Positions 50,201 through 61,569 of a stretch of 64,000 nt of DNA are shown here, piece by piece. Within the stretch, counting starts at the first letter, position 1. Every line of letters begins with the position of its first letter. Source of the stretch: Bradysia coprophila (lineage: Eukaryota > Arthropoda > Insecta > Diptera > Sciaridae). The position numbers and the translations under genes were made by a program. The notes below the pieces were generated by a model, which did not search any database, was not told the origin of the DNA, and was given only the letters and a program-made list of their open reading frames with translations. The stretch spans positions 7,580,729-7,644,728 of the forward strand of contig NW_023503293.1 in the NCBI RefSeq assembly GCF_014529535.1, in the 5' to 3' direction.

Positions 50201-52237
50201 CTTGTTTTCTCAAAAAAGTGATACTGCTGCCTGCGCGACCACTTAACCTAAGTGATTTATATGTGATTCTAGTCTAGGTGCCTAGTGATGGCATCCCATA
50301 CCATTAGCTTGCAGGCATCCGCAGCGTGCCGTCTTACGGACCTCTTTGAAAATCCTCAATTTTCTTATAGGTAAAATTGCTGCTGGAGCCACTCAGCAGA
50401 ATATTTTCGGGCATATCGATACTGTTAATTTTGTACCTTGTTGAGGCTAGTATTTGACTATAATTTTACATTTATGCAGTCTGGAGAAAGCTTTCGAACC
50501 AGATATAACTCACAAAGATCGGAGTCCCCTTGGTTTCAAATTTCATATAAGCTGGTCGAATTTTTCGCAAAGTGACAATTTGTGACTCGAATTAAAGGAA
50601 AAATGAGAATGGATTGGATCGGTGTTTTTCATTATTCACATGCGGAAAGATTTTTTTTTATTCTCTTATTATAGCAGGAATTTCTTTGAGAATTTCCAAG
50701 AACTGAAATTCTTGGATATTGAATTTTACAATTTTGAACATTTTCTAGAATTTTCAAGAATCCATTTCCAAGGATATTTCATCTACTATTCGTGGGTATC
50801 ACTGTTACGACGGTGGATTGAAGTAAGTGAAAGTGGACATTAAAAAATTTCGTTTTTGGAATGTCGAAGGTTCTGTTTTAATTGAGGGGAGTGAATGTAA
50901 ACGAAATTTTTGTTTTACGCGTGTCAATAAACCAAACTTTAATTAGCTTCAAACTTTAGCATTTACAACTTCATGCCTCCCGAAGTTTATCCACCTCACT
51001 CCAGCATTCTCACCCTGCAAAATCAGAAGGCTATTTACATAGATGAAATATTTTCAGAGAGTGACGCGTAAACACGTCCGTTCTCAATCTGCTAGCTTAC
51101 TTTTTAGTTACAACAATCAGCAATGATGGTGGTGAGGTTTAAGTTTTCAAGGATTTAATAGTATGAACTTGAAATGTTTCAGACTTAAGATCATTCTATC
51201 CTGCTCAATCTAATTTTGAATATGGTTGTCGCACTTGCACTTATGGCAATTCGAAGGTACTTGGTTGTGGTTCGACATATTGAAGTCCCAAGAGTAATAG
51301 ACTCAAAAATAGCGTGGGGTAATCTGGCACACGGTGCTAAAACAACGTATTTTGCAAGTACGTATAATGTACGATATAATGTATGATATACGATTTTTCG
51401 ATGCCAACATTTTATAAAAGGAGTCATTACGTTGATGACAGGGCTAAAAACCATTTGCAACACTAAACTTGCGCGTGTGAGTTCACCTTTTACGTAGTTC
51501 ATAGGCGCATTTTTTTTGCACCGTGTGCCAGATTCCCCGATGCCTTAAAAAGATCTCTGATTAAAATATTCAGGATCGAAAACTTTATACAGTAAAATGC
51601 ATGTTAAAAAAATTGAAGTACAAGATTTGAAATCAACAGATTAGAAATACTTTGATCGATAACGTCCATTGTGTTTAATAGACCCGATAGTAATACTGGT
51701 TATATGCTTCCCGTCTGTAACAGGTTAATGGGAAAAGTAACAAATCTAGGGTCTGTTTTGCATTTCTGACGCCTTGAGCTCTGCGCTTACAGCGTTCCTC
51801 CAAAAATATTTCAATAGAAAATCGATGCCGTAAAAGAACAATGTTTACACTTAGAATCGTAGCTTATAAGTGACTAGTGACACAAGACAGTATCACCAAT
51901 CCACCTTCATTTCAAATGTTTAGCGCCACCAATAACAAAACTGACTTCGCCATATGGACAATGGACTGTCATAATTTGACAGAACGGAAAAAGAAGAATG
52001 GACAACTAAAAAATGTTGTGATGGTTGTGATACAAACCGCAAAGTGATACTTTTACATATTTCTGCGTTCCATTATTGATATCTCGTTAACAATTCGTGT
52101 AGTTCAATCATCTGTGTTTAAATGTGTCGATAGCAAGCAAAACTCTTATACAAATAAACGACAGGTCATCGCGGTACGCAATTTGGATTCGGTCACATTA
52201 TCTCAGGATAGAAAAGAAAACATTTTCTGTTTACGTT
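50201..52237. other. Intergenic, nothing recognised
   Basis: No frame with recognisable motifs. The last 200 bases hold the probable promoter and 5' UTR of the THAP gene. In that leader a frame is open upstream of 52238, but its Met codons precede an unstructured segment, so the ATG directly before the zinc finger was taken as the start. Confidence 0.4.
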
Positions 52238-53322
52238 ATGGGTCGTCGATGTGTGGTGCCTTCTTGTTCGTCGACAGACCTGACTATGCTGGTTCACCGA
52301 TTTCCACGAAAACACTGTACAGCATGGCAGAGAAGCCTCCAATTAAATTCGTATGCGCTGAAGGATTTGCTCGATAAATATGTCGTGTGCGCCCACCACT
52401 TTCGTTCATCAGGTTAGTAATGCAAATCTAATCGCCTTTCTGCTGAGCGAGAAACGTTCTTGCACTAACAAACCGTTGTAATGAGGTTCATTCGTAGACC
52501 TTCCGTCCAGCTTCGTGACTTCGTCTCATTTTAATTGCAATTTCATTTCATTCAGACTACAGACACAGGGAGTCAAAACATCTGAACACAACAGCGATTC
52601 CAACTCTGGACGATATCCCTGATGCAGACAAAATTCCCGATTGCCGCACCAGTATTCATAAACCGAACAAACGAAGCAATGTTGCCGGTAGCACTGCTGT
52701 TTCCGACAGTGTAACGCCGCATCTAAATTCTAACTTGACGATTGGACGAACATATTCAAATTGTGTGTCGAGCGCTTTGTCGCCCGTCACCAAATTAACC
52801 GGCTCCAGAGACCCGATCGAACATGACATATTAATGGAAGAAAGATTTTATACCGACGGCGATATCATTGAAGAAGAAACTGCCATGGACGAAGTTATGT
52901 TACTGCTGGATTCAGATGTCAGTCCGACAGACATACCCGAATGTGTGTCGGTAACGGTAAACTACGAGGAGGAAGTGGACGTGGACACCTATACCGAGCA
53001 GGAGACTTTCATCGATGAAATACTGGAGGAGGACGAGAATTGTGATAACGTCGGGAAGATGATGGTGAGTCGAGCGGATTATGTGGATCTGATTGAAGCG
53101 AAAGACGAAACCGATTACGATGATGACGAAGACGATGGATGTGAGCTGGTGGATGAAAATGAAATTCTTTTCAAGGATTACAGTCGGAACGATCTGATCA
53201 ATGAATTGTTATCGGCTAGGAGCCGCATAAAAGAACTGGAAACGAAATTAGGAAATATTCAGCAGGCTCACATGTCGGTGCTTCAAAACTTAAATAATTT
53301 TAACAAAGTGTTGATTAGCTAA
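52238..53322 (+). CDS. THAP-type zinc-finger protein
   Basis: THAP domains are C2CH zinc fingers that bind specific DNA in the nucleus. Two exons, 52238-52412 and 52556-53322, give 313 residues. The finger is residues 1-76: ligands C5, C10, C51 and H54 (CVVPSC and VCAHHF), conserved P23, W30 and F55, and the closing AVPTL-like motif as AIPTL at 72-76. The intron falls just after the last ligand, and the AIPTL motif is completed only after splicing, which supports the join. The middle is acidic and low complexity (about 130-250). The last 45 residues are a predicted coiled coil (LLSARSRIKELETKLGNIQQ), as in many THAP proteins, for dimerisation. Which THAP family member this is cannot be said. 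It converges on the reductase gene, with 287 nt between stops. Confidence 0.85.
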
Positions 53323-53609
53323 GTGTAAATTGCATGATTAAAGTAAGTAAGAACGTTGACATGCCGTTTTTTCATTGAGCTCTCGGATAGAGACAAGGAA
53401 CCTTGATGTGTTTCCTTGCGAAGAAGAAGTCGAGTTTCTGGTGAGTCCGTTTTCCCATGTCCTATCCCAAGAAGAATGGTTTTTTGGGATCTGAGCTAAG
53501 GCAAAATATACAATTCATTTCGCATCACAAACACAGCAACGAGCAACATTTATTTCCAAGTTTGATGCACTGAAGGCACAATACAGTTGACAGACACGTT
53601 TTTGGTTTC
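53323..53609. terminator. Convergent 3' ends of the THAP and reductase genes
   Basis: A possible plus-strand poly(A) signal ATTAAA is at 53337-53342. A minus-strand AATAAA (TTTATT on the plus strand) is at 53549-53554. The two transcripts may nearly meet or overlap. Confidence 0.45.
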
Positions 53610-55039
53610 TCAATTATCTGGATCGTCTGAATCACCGGACTTTTCGGCCAGCGTTACATGCTGCCTGCGTTTCGGACGCTGTTTACGACCTGCGTCAGTT
53701 TCCTTCAGTTTTTCCTCCGCTTCTCGCATCCTTACCGCCCTCTCTGCTGCGAAAGGTTCGTTTTGTTCAGCCTCTGCATGGTTTCGAACGATTCGTTTGA
53801 AATTCCATTGAATTATTTGTCCGATAAATTTGAGCGGCGCAATTGTGATGACCATCAATAAATTCAGGAGTAAGCCACGGCACGGTGCCATACCGGAACA
53901 CAAAATTGTCAATACCCAACTCTCCACACCCGACACGGAAAAGAATTTTTTACTCTGCACAATCAAAGTAAAAAAAAAGTTTTTTCAGTTACGTTATTTC
54001 GAACATCGATTCTATTGCACCTACCAGTGCATCGTTAATAATTTGAATCGCAACGTCTCGAGGATTAGCGAGTCCCCCACTACCTGAAATTATTTTCGTA
54101 ACTTCCGGTTTGGTTTTTTCTTCTTCCGCAAAGCCTGGGGTGTCGGTGTCAGCAGGCAGGGCCAACGTAACCTTCCGAAAAAAGTATCCATTGGTGAAAA
54201 TGAAATTGTTTCCCTTTATTCGTTCATACCGAAATTCCACAGTGACTAGCTTCCATTGCAATGGTCTCAGCCAATCCTCTTAATGCGAATTTCGCAGCGC
54301 TATACGCACCATAGCCGTATATTCCCATTAGAGCTGCCTGTGATGCAGTAATTACAATTGTTCCTTGTTTTTGTTTCTTCATCTTTTCCAAACAATATCG
54401 GGTTGGATAGTAAGTGCCGAAGTAGTTCAGGTCCATCATTTTATGGGCGTCTTCAATGGACGTTTCTTCTATCGTACCTAAATGGAGGAAGTTCATACAA
54501 TGTGTAATGAGACACACATCAGAACGGTCTTGTACAACACATACCACATATTGCCATTCCAGCACAATTTACTAGCATATGTACAGGTGCAGATGCAGTT
54601 TGTGGATAAATTTCGTCCTCAATGGTATCTATCATGTCACACGTTTCTTGGTAAGTACTTGTTGCTAAGTCGAATGATTTGCACCTAATGACTTGAACCT
54701 CAGGATGCTCCACATGCTCTTTGATCAAGCTTTGTGCTTTCTCTACAAAACGAAGACACAATTTGGTGCTGCATTTTTGTATCGCAAAATTAAATAAAGA
54801 TTCTCTGGATGTCGCATACCCAATGCTTGTGGATTTCTAGCTATAATTGTCACGTGAGCACCCAATCGGGCACAGTAAACTGCTGCCCACAGCCCGATTC
54901 CCTGCGAACCACCAGTGACCACGACATGTCGCCCAAGCAGAGGATACTTTTTCGGTTTTTTCTTCGTTAGAAAAAACAACACCCCGATATGCAGCAGTAT
55001 TGTGATGGCAATGTAAACGACGTATTCGTACGTTAACAT
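53610..55039 (-). CDS. KDSR: 3-ketodihydrosphingosine reductase (short-chain dehydrogenase)
   Basis: NADPH-dependent reduction of 3-ketosphinganine to sphinganine, the second step of sphingolipid synthesis, at the ER membrane facing the cytosol. Five exons, 54820-55039, 54545-54742, 54240-54478, 54025-54171 and 53610-53954, total 1149 nt (382 residues; human 332). An N-terminal membrane helix (about 7-24) precedes the cofactor motif TGGSQGIG at 42-49. The catalytic residues are S185, Y198 and K202 (YSAAK). ADTDTPGFAEEEKTKPE and the later membrane segment near CSGMAPCRGLLLNLLMVITI match the KDSR family and set it apart from other short-chain dehydrogenases. The C-terminal tail is basic and charged and longer than usual. 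The start at 55039 is the first ATG; a frame continues upstream only through a GTG. Confidence 0.93.
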
Positions 55040-55878
55040 TTCGACTAGATGCAATAGCGATAGGTCGCTCACACAAATTCCACAAATCGAGAAAAATGAT
55101 TTTTTTTACGATAATTCAAATGAAACACGAAATGTGCAGCATCGAGTATGAGGTAGGTGTTGGTCAGCGTATGTTTTCGTTTTATAAAAATAATAAGTAT
55201 GAGTGTTGATGTATATACCGCTTCGCCATCTACAATTACATAAAAATGATATTCGCATTAAAAAGCATCGGGGAAAGCGGGGAAAGATAAGAAAATGTCA
55301 AAGTGACTTATGTCATGGCGCATTTAATTGAAATCTTTATGCAAACGGTTGTGTCGTCCGTTCATGGACGGAAAACGTTAGAACTAATAAAGTGAAAATT
55401 TTTGTGAAAATACTTGGATTGAAGAAATTACCGTTGTGGGTTCCATTCTTTAAAAAATGAATTAACTGATGATCACCCGGTCAAGGCGTCGATCGTCATT
55501 ATTTCACTAGAGCTGTATCACAAAACATGGCTTTGTAAGGCTTTAAACTTCTTTTGTAACATTCCACTTTTTCAACGGAATTCAAAAGAAGATCAAAGTT
55601 TCGAAAGCTCTCTAAAGCACACCATACAATGTGATAAGGCTTAATAGACCAACTTATACGAAATTACAATTTAAAATTTCAGCTGCACCGAAATCGGACT
55701 ACAATTTCGTAATACAGCACAGTTCAATGGATTTTTTGTAATAACGGGTTAGGCGTAACTTCATCATATACAATCTTGGACATGTTACAGTTTTTTCTTC
55801 TGTTTTTGTTGTTCTCAACCGTAAAATTCTTTGTAAATTCTTTTGTTCACTTTATGCCAGCGAAAACCATTCATTCCC
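55040..55878. other. Intergenic between the reductase and a small plus-strand gene
   Basis: Contains the presumed 5' UTR of the reductase at the left. No other feature is seen. Confidence 0.4.
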
Positions 55879-56140
55879 ATGTCTGATTATAATCCTGTCG
55901 CCTCGTATCTCGATGAGCTACATGACCATGTTCTTTTACAATCCATGCGGTGGCCGACAGATTGCCGTGCTTTGGAAACCAAACAGTTTTTCGAAACAAG
56001 AATTCAAAATTAGCGCTGCTTTAGGCCAAGTGGCAGATGAAGACGGCCAATTGCAATTCAATCACGAACAATTGAAAAACGACTTTCTCATTCTCGGCGA
56101 CGGACTTGTCGAGAGTGTCACTGATGCAGCAACACAGTAG
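55879..56140 (+). CDS. Small unidentified gene with an unresolved frame change
   Basis: I do not recognise this protein. From ATG 55879 the frame reads MSDYNPVASYLDELHDHVLL and continues to a stop at 56011-56013. In the +1 frame a plausible C-terminal part follows: AALGQVADEDGQLQFNHEQL then KNDFLILGDGLVESVTDAAT and Q, stopping at 56140. A 64-nt intron, 55950-56013 (CG|GTGGCC ... AAAATTAG), would join the two in frame to give 65 residues; the size fits neighbouring introns, but the pyrimidine tract is weak. Otherwise the frames are separated by a frameshift. AATAAA at 56177-56182 supports a transcribed gene. Confidence 0.5.
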
Positions 56141-57147
56141 CTAGTAGAGTTTACATCGAAATAGAAAATCAATTTAAATAAAGAAAGCGATATAAATATT
56201 GAACATTCTTTACTTTCATGCAACTTGTTTTATTTCTCACGTTTGCTCAAAATAACATCTGCAATAGTAGCTACTCTGTTCACCAAATGCTTCCACCTCT
56301 CAACACATATGTGAGTAAATCTACCTTACATATTTGCTCCATTGTTCTCTTGAGCTTAGCATTCCGCTAACAATCACTAACAATACAAACTTCAGAGATC
56401 ATTTATGTTTCTACATTAATTTTATTCATTTTGCTCTTTATGAATTAGGACTGACACATTAGTATTTTAAATGATTATCAGGAGTATAGCATGACATGAA
56501 TTGCGTTAATCGAAAAATAACGCTAAAAATAGGACGATTACATTGTTGGTGGCGATTAACTTTTGCTATTTAGTTACGTACGAAAATTGTCTTAAAACTA
56601 AATACTAAACTTTTTATTACTGCGTCATTGGATATTAAAACTGTCAAATTAAAATCCTGTGAAATAATCATAATCAATCCATACTTGTCAACGTTTTTTT
56701 TTTTGGAAACGTTTATATAGGGCATGTTCTTTTGTAACATTTTCGTGCATGGTATTTTTTCAATACAAAATAAAGATATTTTAAACATTGGAAATGATTT
56801 AAAAACTATTTCTAATTGATAAATAAAGATGAATCGAAGATGAACGTTTCTAAAATGAGAAAAATTGTATGCAGGCATCGACGGCAAAGGTGTTTTCTTA
56901 TGGTATCATAATAAAATGTGAACCATTACTTAATTTAAAAATTAAAAGAAGGGCAAAACTTCATTTTCATCACGTATTAAGTTAAATTTGATTGTGAAAT
57001 AATTATAAAATAATTAAAAATATCACCGTTCCGAACGTTTCATTAGTAAAAAATTTTAAAATGTCATACCGATAGTCAACAAGCTTTCGCACAAAACGCT
57101 CCTAAAGTGCATTAAATTGGTATACAAATATCGCTTTGTGCGCTATG
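56141..57147. other. Intergenic, very AT-rich
   Basis: Nothing recognised apart from the poly(A) signal of the small gene at its left edge. Confidence 0.4.
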
Positions 57148-58671
57148 TTACATTAAAAACAAAGGATTTATGACACCAAATACCGGTATCAACCAAAAAT
57201 CCGCTACAAATTTCTGTAAAATACCGGTAACAAACAAAAATGTGGTGCGGATACATTTTAGTAAGTTCTCACTGAGCGTGGAAACTGCCAGATGTAACTC
57301 ATCAAGTTCAATATCAGTCTTGAATCGACCATTTTCTTTCTTTTCAATGTGGTTCCATTCTCTTCCGAGTATATTCTTTAAAATCGAGTAATTCTTTGGC
57401 TCACTAGAAAAAACAATGATTTGATCCAATTCAGACAATTCGCTTAACAGATTTCGAATGATACTCTGTTTCAACCACGCTTCAGGTATGAAATGAAATT
57501 TCAATACTTTTAGCCCTTTATTCCGCACAATACAGTTCAGCCAATCTAAAGATCTATAATCACCATCTAATTTGAATTTTCTCAGATTAGTAAACTCCGT
57601 GTGCTCTGCAACATCCTAAATGAAAATGATTCGACTGTTTGGAAACGATATGTGGAAAATACCGTCGGCTTATTTATTTCATATATTTTTAAGGTCGTAA
57701 GTTGTGTCAAATTTTCAGCAATCGAAGAATATATTAAATCATTGTATTCAGGTCTGCACTTGTGGCCTACATTTACTGTCAAATGTTTGATCTGTCGGTT
57801 TTGTTGCAAAAATGAGATGAATGATTCTACTTCTTGGTCGTTTTCCATTTGCAATTTAACTCTTTCCAGTTTTTCGTAGTGCTTTTCCAATGTTCTTGGA
57901 ACGAAAAACGCATATAGAGAACGTAGATTCGGCATCAATTCCAACGCTGATGGCTCAAAAGCTTCATATATGAAGAAGAACTCTTGAAGATTGGTCAATG
58001 GCTTATCCAAGGTAAAAAATGAATAGTCAACCAGTTCAAGTACGTGCACTGAATCACTACAAAATTCGGTCACATATTTCATCACATTCTGTGGAGCTCT
58101 TAAAATATATTCACCACGCTCTCGAACGTTCTAACCTTGAGCGAATAAATTTAATGGATGCTCCGAAATTTCGCATTAGTTTAAACCAAATTCTGGCATC
58201 ACTGATTCTGACGAACGGTTCGTGCTTACAAAAAAAGGGCATACCCTCTAGTACCGTTTCAAAAGAGAACTCATCGATATTACGTACATAATGAAAAACA
58301 TCGATTGATATTATACGATGTGAATGTTTCCGTGAAAATATTGAACAAGCAATACTTCTAAGCCGAGTGTTTGTGTCGGCAATATTGGCTAAATCTTCTA
58401 GTTGCAAGTGACATAAAATCAAATCGATTACGTTGTCGCACAAGTCGTTGAGTTCAGTTGAACGATTCCCATCGTCGGGTAGTTTTCTTTCCTTGGAACA
58501 CAAATGAGGTATTTCGGCTTCGATGCAGATGTTGACTATAAACAATAAAAAGATGGATTTCATGTGAATGCTACTTACTGATTTCAAATATCAGAATACA
58601 CACGATAAACTTACAGCGTCTGCATCGTTTTCACAGCCAGCTGCTCCTTTTCCGCTTATTTGTTTGGACAT
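57148..58671 (-). CDS. F-box/LRR-like protein gene, probably frameshifted
   Basis: F-box proteins recruit substrates to SCF ubiquitin ligases. The F-box-like segment is in 58330-58460 (ELNDLCDNVIDLILCHLQLE then DLANIADTNTRLRSIACSIF). Leucine-rich repeat-like sequence follows to 57.15 kb. A 47-nt intron at 57616-57662 joins KIYEINKPT to DVAEHTEFTNLRKFKL in frame. Near 58121-58137 the frame breaks: the upstream frame runs into a stop after FIRSRLERSRAW, while the downstream frame is open as VRERGEYILRAPQNVMKYVT. A single-base change would reconcile them, and no normal-sized intron does. The 5' end is also uncertain: a possible first exon (ATG at 58671 to donor at 58615) does not join the strong acceptor at about 58543 in the F-box frame. 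It is either a recent pseudogene or affected by sequence errors. Confidence 0.6.
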
Positions 58672-59016
58672 GGTTTTCAATTTCGTGAAGAAGTCACTTT
58701 ATGGTCAGATTTCTTGAACAATTTTCACAAAGACAACATTTGCTAAGCATCTGTCTTTTTGTAATGAATAAACGTCAAAGCGTTCTAAAACACTGACACC
58801 TTGCGGCCATCGCTTCAACTGTGCTGGCAAATAGACCGTTGCAAAGTTTGACTTTCATTGAGTCTGAATAAATGAAAATTGATGAATATTACTGAAACCA
58901 AATGGGCATTTTATTTTACAATTTTACAGCTCTTACAGAAGAACAAACATGAAATGCTATGAAACACACTACTTAATCTTCATTTTTTAATTCTTCTTCT
59001 TCTGTTTCTTTTTCCA
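58672..59016. other. Intergenic, nothing recognised
   Basis: 5' flank of the F-box gene and spacer. At 58964-59057, on the minus strand, a short frame reads SPKYTALEKETEEEELKNED before a stop; it belongs to the inverted-repeat block described next. Confidence 0.35.
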
Positions 59017-59293
59017 AGGCTGTATACTTTGGGGAGGTCACGCAGACCGCCATTTTATTAGATACGCGGGAACACACCACTTCTGAAGGTCACGCAGACC
59101 GCCATTTTATTAGATACGCGGGAACACACCACTTCTGATGATTTTACATGTAAAAAAATTCACCACATCATTAAGACGACGAGAATCATCAGAGTAGGTG
59201 AATTTTTGTATGAAATCGCCCATTTTATCATCAACTGTGGTGTGTAACCCGCGTATCTGTATCTGCGTGACCTCCCCAAAGTATACAGCCTTG
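59017..59293. repeat. Inverted repeat enclosing a 52-bp tandem duplication
   Basis: The left arm CTGTATACTTTGGGGAGGTC followed by ACGCAGA (59020-59047) is matched by the right arm TCTGCGTGACCTCCCCAAAG followed by TATACAG near 59262-59290. Between them, 52 bp (GGTCACGCAGACCGCCATTT ... CACCACTTCTGAA) is repeated at 59036-59087 and 59088-59139. Imperfect homology of the arms extends to the GTGGTGTGT/ACACACCAC words. The right part also lies within a minus-strand frame (59110-59406) with charged, coding-like composition. Confidence 0.75.
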
Positions 59294-59406
59294 TCTTTTT
59301 CTTCATCTTTATCGATGGCGGATACAATTTCTTCAATTTTTGACTTCCATTTTGCTTCTTTTTTGACCTTTTCTTCTTTAACAACGTTAATCAATGTGAT
59401 GTTCAT
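59110..59406 (-). CDS. Hypothetical 98-codon frame, weak support
   Basis: Starts MNITLINVVKEEKVKKEAKW and continues KSKIEEIVSAIDKDEEKDKA; the charged, helix-like composition is more coding-like than background. It ends inside the tandem duplication (SGVFPRI, stop). No family recognised and no splice partners found. It may be the remnant of a gene broken by the inverted repeat, or chance. Confidence 0.25.
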   Translation of the reverse strand: MNITLINVVKEEKVKKEAKWKSKIEEIVSAIDKDEEKDKAVYFGEVTQIQIRGLHTTVDDKMGDFIQKFTYSDDSRRLNDVVNFFTCKIIRSGVFPRI

Positions 59407-59643
59407 GTATCTAATCAGAGAGAAAAGCGAGAGTATGATAAGTGTCTTTTAATTGAATTTGACCTCCTTGGTATTTACCCATCGACATCATGAATAGTGC
59501 CAGCTACTGTGGTATTGTTATTGGCTCTCAGTTTTATTACTCACTATTTAAAGACATACCAAATAAATAGTAATTTTATTTATTGTAAAAACAATTTCCA
59601 TATTTTGTTGGCTCATATAAATGACAACAGCATTGTAAATGCG
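59407..59643. other. Intergenic, nothing recognised
   Basis: Short AT-rich spacer. Confidence 0.4.
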
Positions 59644-59947
59644 TTTTTCATGTGTCGGGGCCGAAAATGAGGGAGTTTCGATATTTTTCTCAGGTTTTCG
59701 ACCCCTTACATGAAAAATTTTTTGAGTATCTGTTTTGGACGATTGATTTTAGGCACTTTCGCATGTAGCCCTCACTTCGTTCGGGCCACAACAAGCGAAA
59801 TTGCCTAAAAACAATCGTCCAAAACAGATACACAAATAACTATTGTGTACCTGTTTTGGACGATTGATTTAAGGCAATTTCGCAGAGGGCCGGAAACCCG
59901 AGAAAATTCGAAAAATTGCCCTCATTTTCGGCCCCGAAGCATGAAAA
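59644..59947. mobile_element. Foldback element of about 300 bp
   Basis: Outer arms TTTTCATG..TCGGGGCCGAAAATGAGGG and CCCTCATTTTCGGCCCCGA..CATGAAAA are inverted. An inner pair, TATCTGTTTTGGACGATTGA and TCGTCCAAAACAGATA, is also inverted, and the GGACGATTGATTT word appears a third time near 59857-59870. Noncoding. The 20-mer GATTGATTTTAGGCAATTTC at 5066 indicates related sequence elsewhere in the window. Confidence 0.78.
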
Positions 59948-61307
59948 TAACCATTTTGACACATTCATAATTGCACAATGAACGATTTTTATTCGTCTCT
60001 TTGTTTTGTCTCATTCATTTCAACTCTCAGAAAGTGTTAATAAACGGAAACAATAATCTCATTTGGACAGGTATATGCTTTCGTGAGAATATAATTTGCA
60101 CTTATATTTCCGGCATGTGTTGCTACACAATAGCAGTGTGCGATGTTTGCCAACGTGCATGTATACAAGAAGACGTGCTTGTTAGACGATTTTTTCAATA
60201 AATTTTCCATTGGAATGAAATGCTCGTAAAATAAATTGTCCATTTATGTTGTTTTACGAATGGGGAGCGTGTCATCTCGCATTACTCAAAGATTATATAT
60301 GTCATTAATTCAATTAATTCAAATTCAGATAAATAGAACGGTGAAAATATTACAAGTATATCAGGTACTCAGGACTAATTCAATTATCAATTTATATAAA
60401 TTGGAAGTGGTATTGCGCTAGCAATGTGAATTAACAAAGCTTGTGAAGTAACCAACCCGAGCAAGCCAACTTAACGACATGAAAATGTTGTAAGTGTTAG
60501 TCAGTGGGTAATTACAACGCACTGTCTAGCAGCTTCGGTGCTTGACAGTTCTATGGTATTTCTTATCTTCAGAAGCGTCTTGTCTAATTGTCTTTTTTAT
60601 CGAATAGGCAAAACCTGTTATTGTGCATGTTATTTACTAAAATTAGTGAAAATTACCGAAATTTATCGAAATATTACCAAAAAGCCTTTTTGATGAATTC
60701 CGGTAAATTTCGACAATTTTCAGTAATTTCAGTAAATTTCAATAATAGGCCCTGATGCTAAGTTCTCAACTATCTTACGGAGCAACGTACTTTAAGCATG
60801 AGTGGTACTCTAAATATAATTAGTACCCTATAGGGTACTGAGACTGGACAGTGTATCGAACAAATTTTGGAACTGTAAGAAAATCTGGATTTTTTTTTTC
60901 ATACAAATTAGTACTCTATTTGGCAGCTGTCATTAATAGCATGTTTGCTTGAAGTGCGTCGTACGGAGTCTTGTCAAAATCTTTAATGTCTTGAAACTTT
61001 GAAATCCTAACCCGCATAGACTGTAAGTAAAGCTCGCACTGGTCTCTGAACACAGTATTATCCACAATCCGATCAAATTAAAAATTTTAAGAAAAATGAA
61101 CGTTGCACTGTCGGCACAGCCACATCATTTCTTCTTTTCGATCAATAATTCCAATCTCATTCTGCTTACATCGTGCCGCTTTAAGAAAGAAGCGAGTAGA
61201 AACCAACAGCACAGTCAAAGTAGAACCATAACCATGATATCATGAACAGCAGAACATTCTACAAAATCTTAGAATTGAGTCTTGATGAAACTTGATCAGG
61301 AGTCAGG
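59948..61307. other. Intergenic with an imperfect inverted repeat
   Basis: Between about 60630 and 60745, words such as TTACTAAAATTAGTGAAAATT and their imperfect reverse complements (AATTTTCAGTAATTTCAGTAA) form a weak foldback. No gene recognised. Confidence 0.4.
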
Positions 61308-61408
61308 ACCTAATATTTGACAAAGTTTCACAAATGTTTTCCGAATGTTTCACAAATGTTTACACAATTTTTGTGAAACATTTGTGAAACTTTGTCAAAT
61401 ATTAGGCC
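61308..61408. repeat. Hairpin repeat, about 30-bp arms
   Basis: The left arm CTAATATTTGACAAAGTTTC then ACAAATGTTT (61310-61339) is matched by AACATTTGTG then AAACTTTGTCAAATATTAG (61376-61404). Inside, TTTCACAAATGTTT recurs. Likely a small foldback element. Confidence 0.85.
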
Positions 61409-61569
61409 CTGGACGTGATATATGCATCACTGGTTGGATTTCAACAGAGAAACATTGCTACTGTTCAATGAAAAGCAGAAGAACTTACTATGTCGCAGTG
61501 CAAACGTTGACAATTTTGGTAGAATTCAACTTTGAATTCTTGTTCATTGTCAGTGTCCAACGAAATCAA

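Noticed and set aside
53587-54087. Plus-strand frames opposite the reductase C terminus
   Set aside because: Shadows of the KDSR exons on the other strand.
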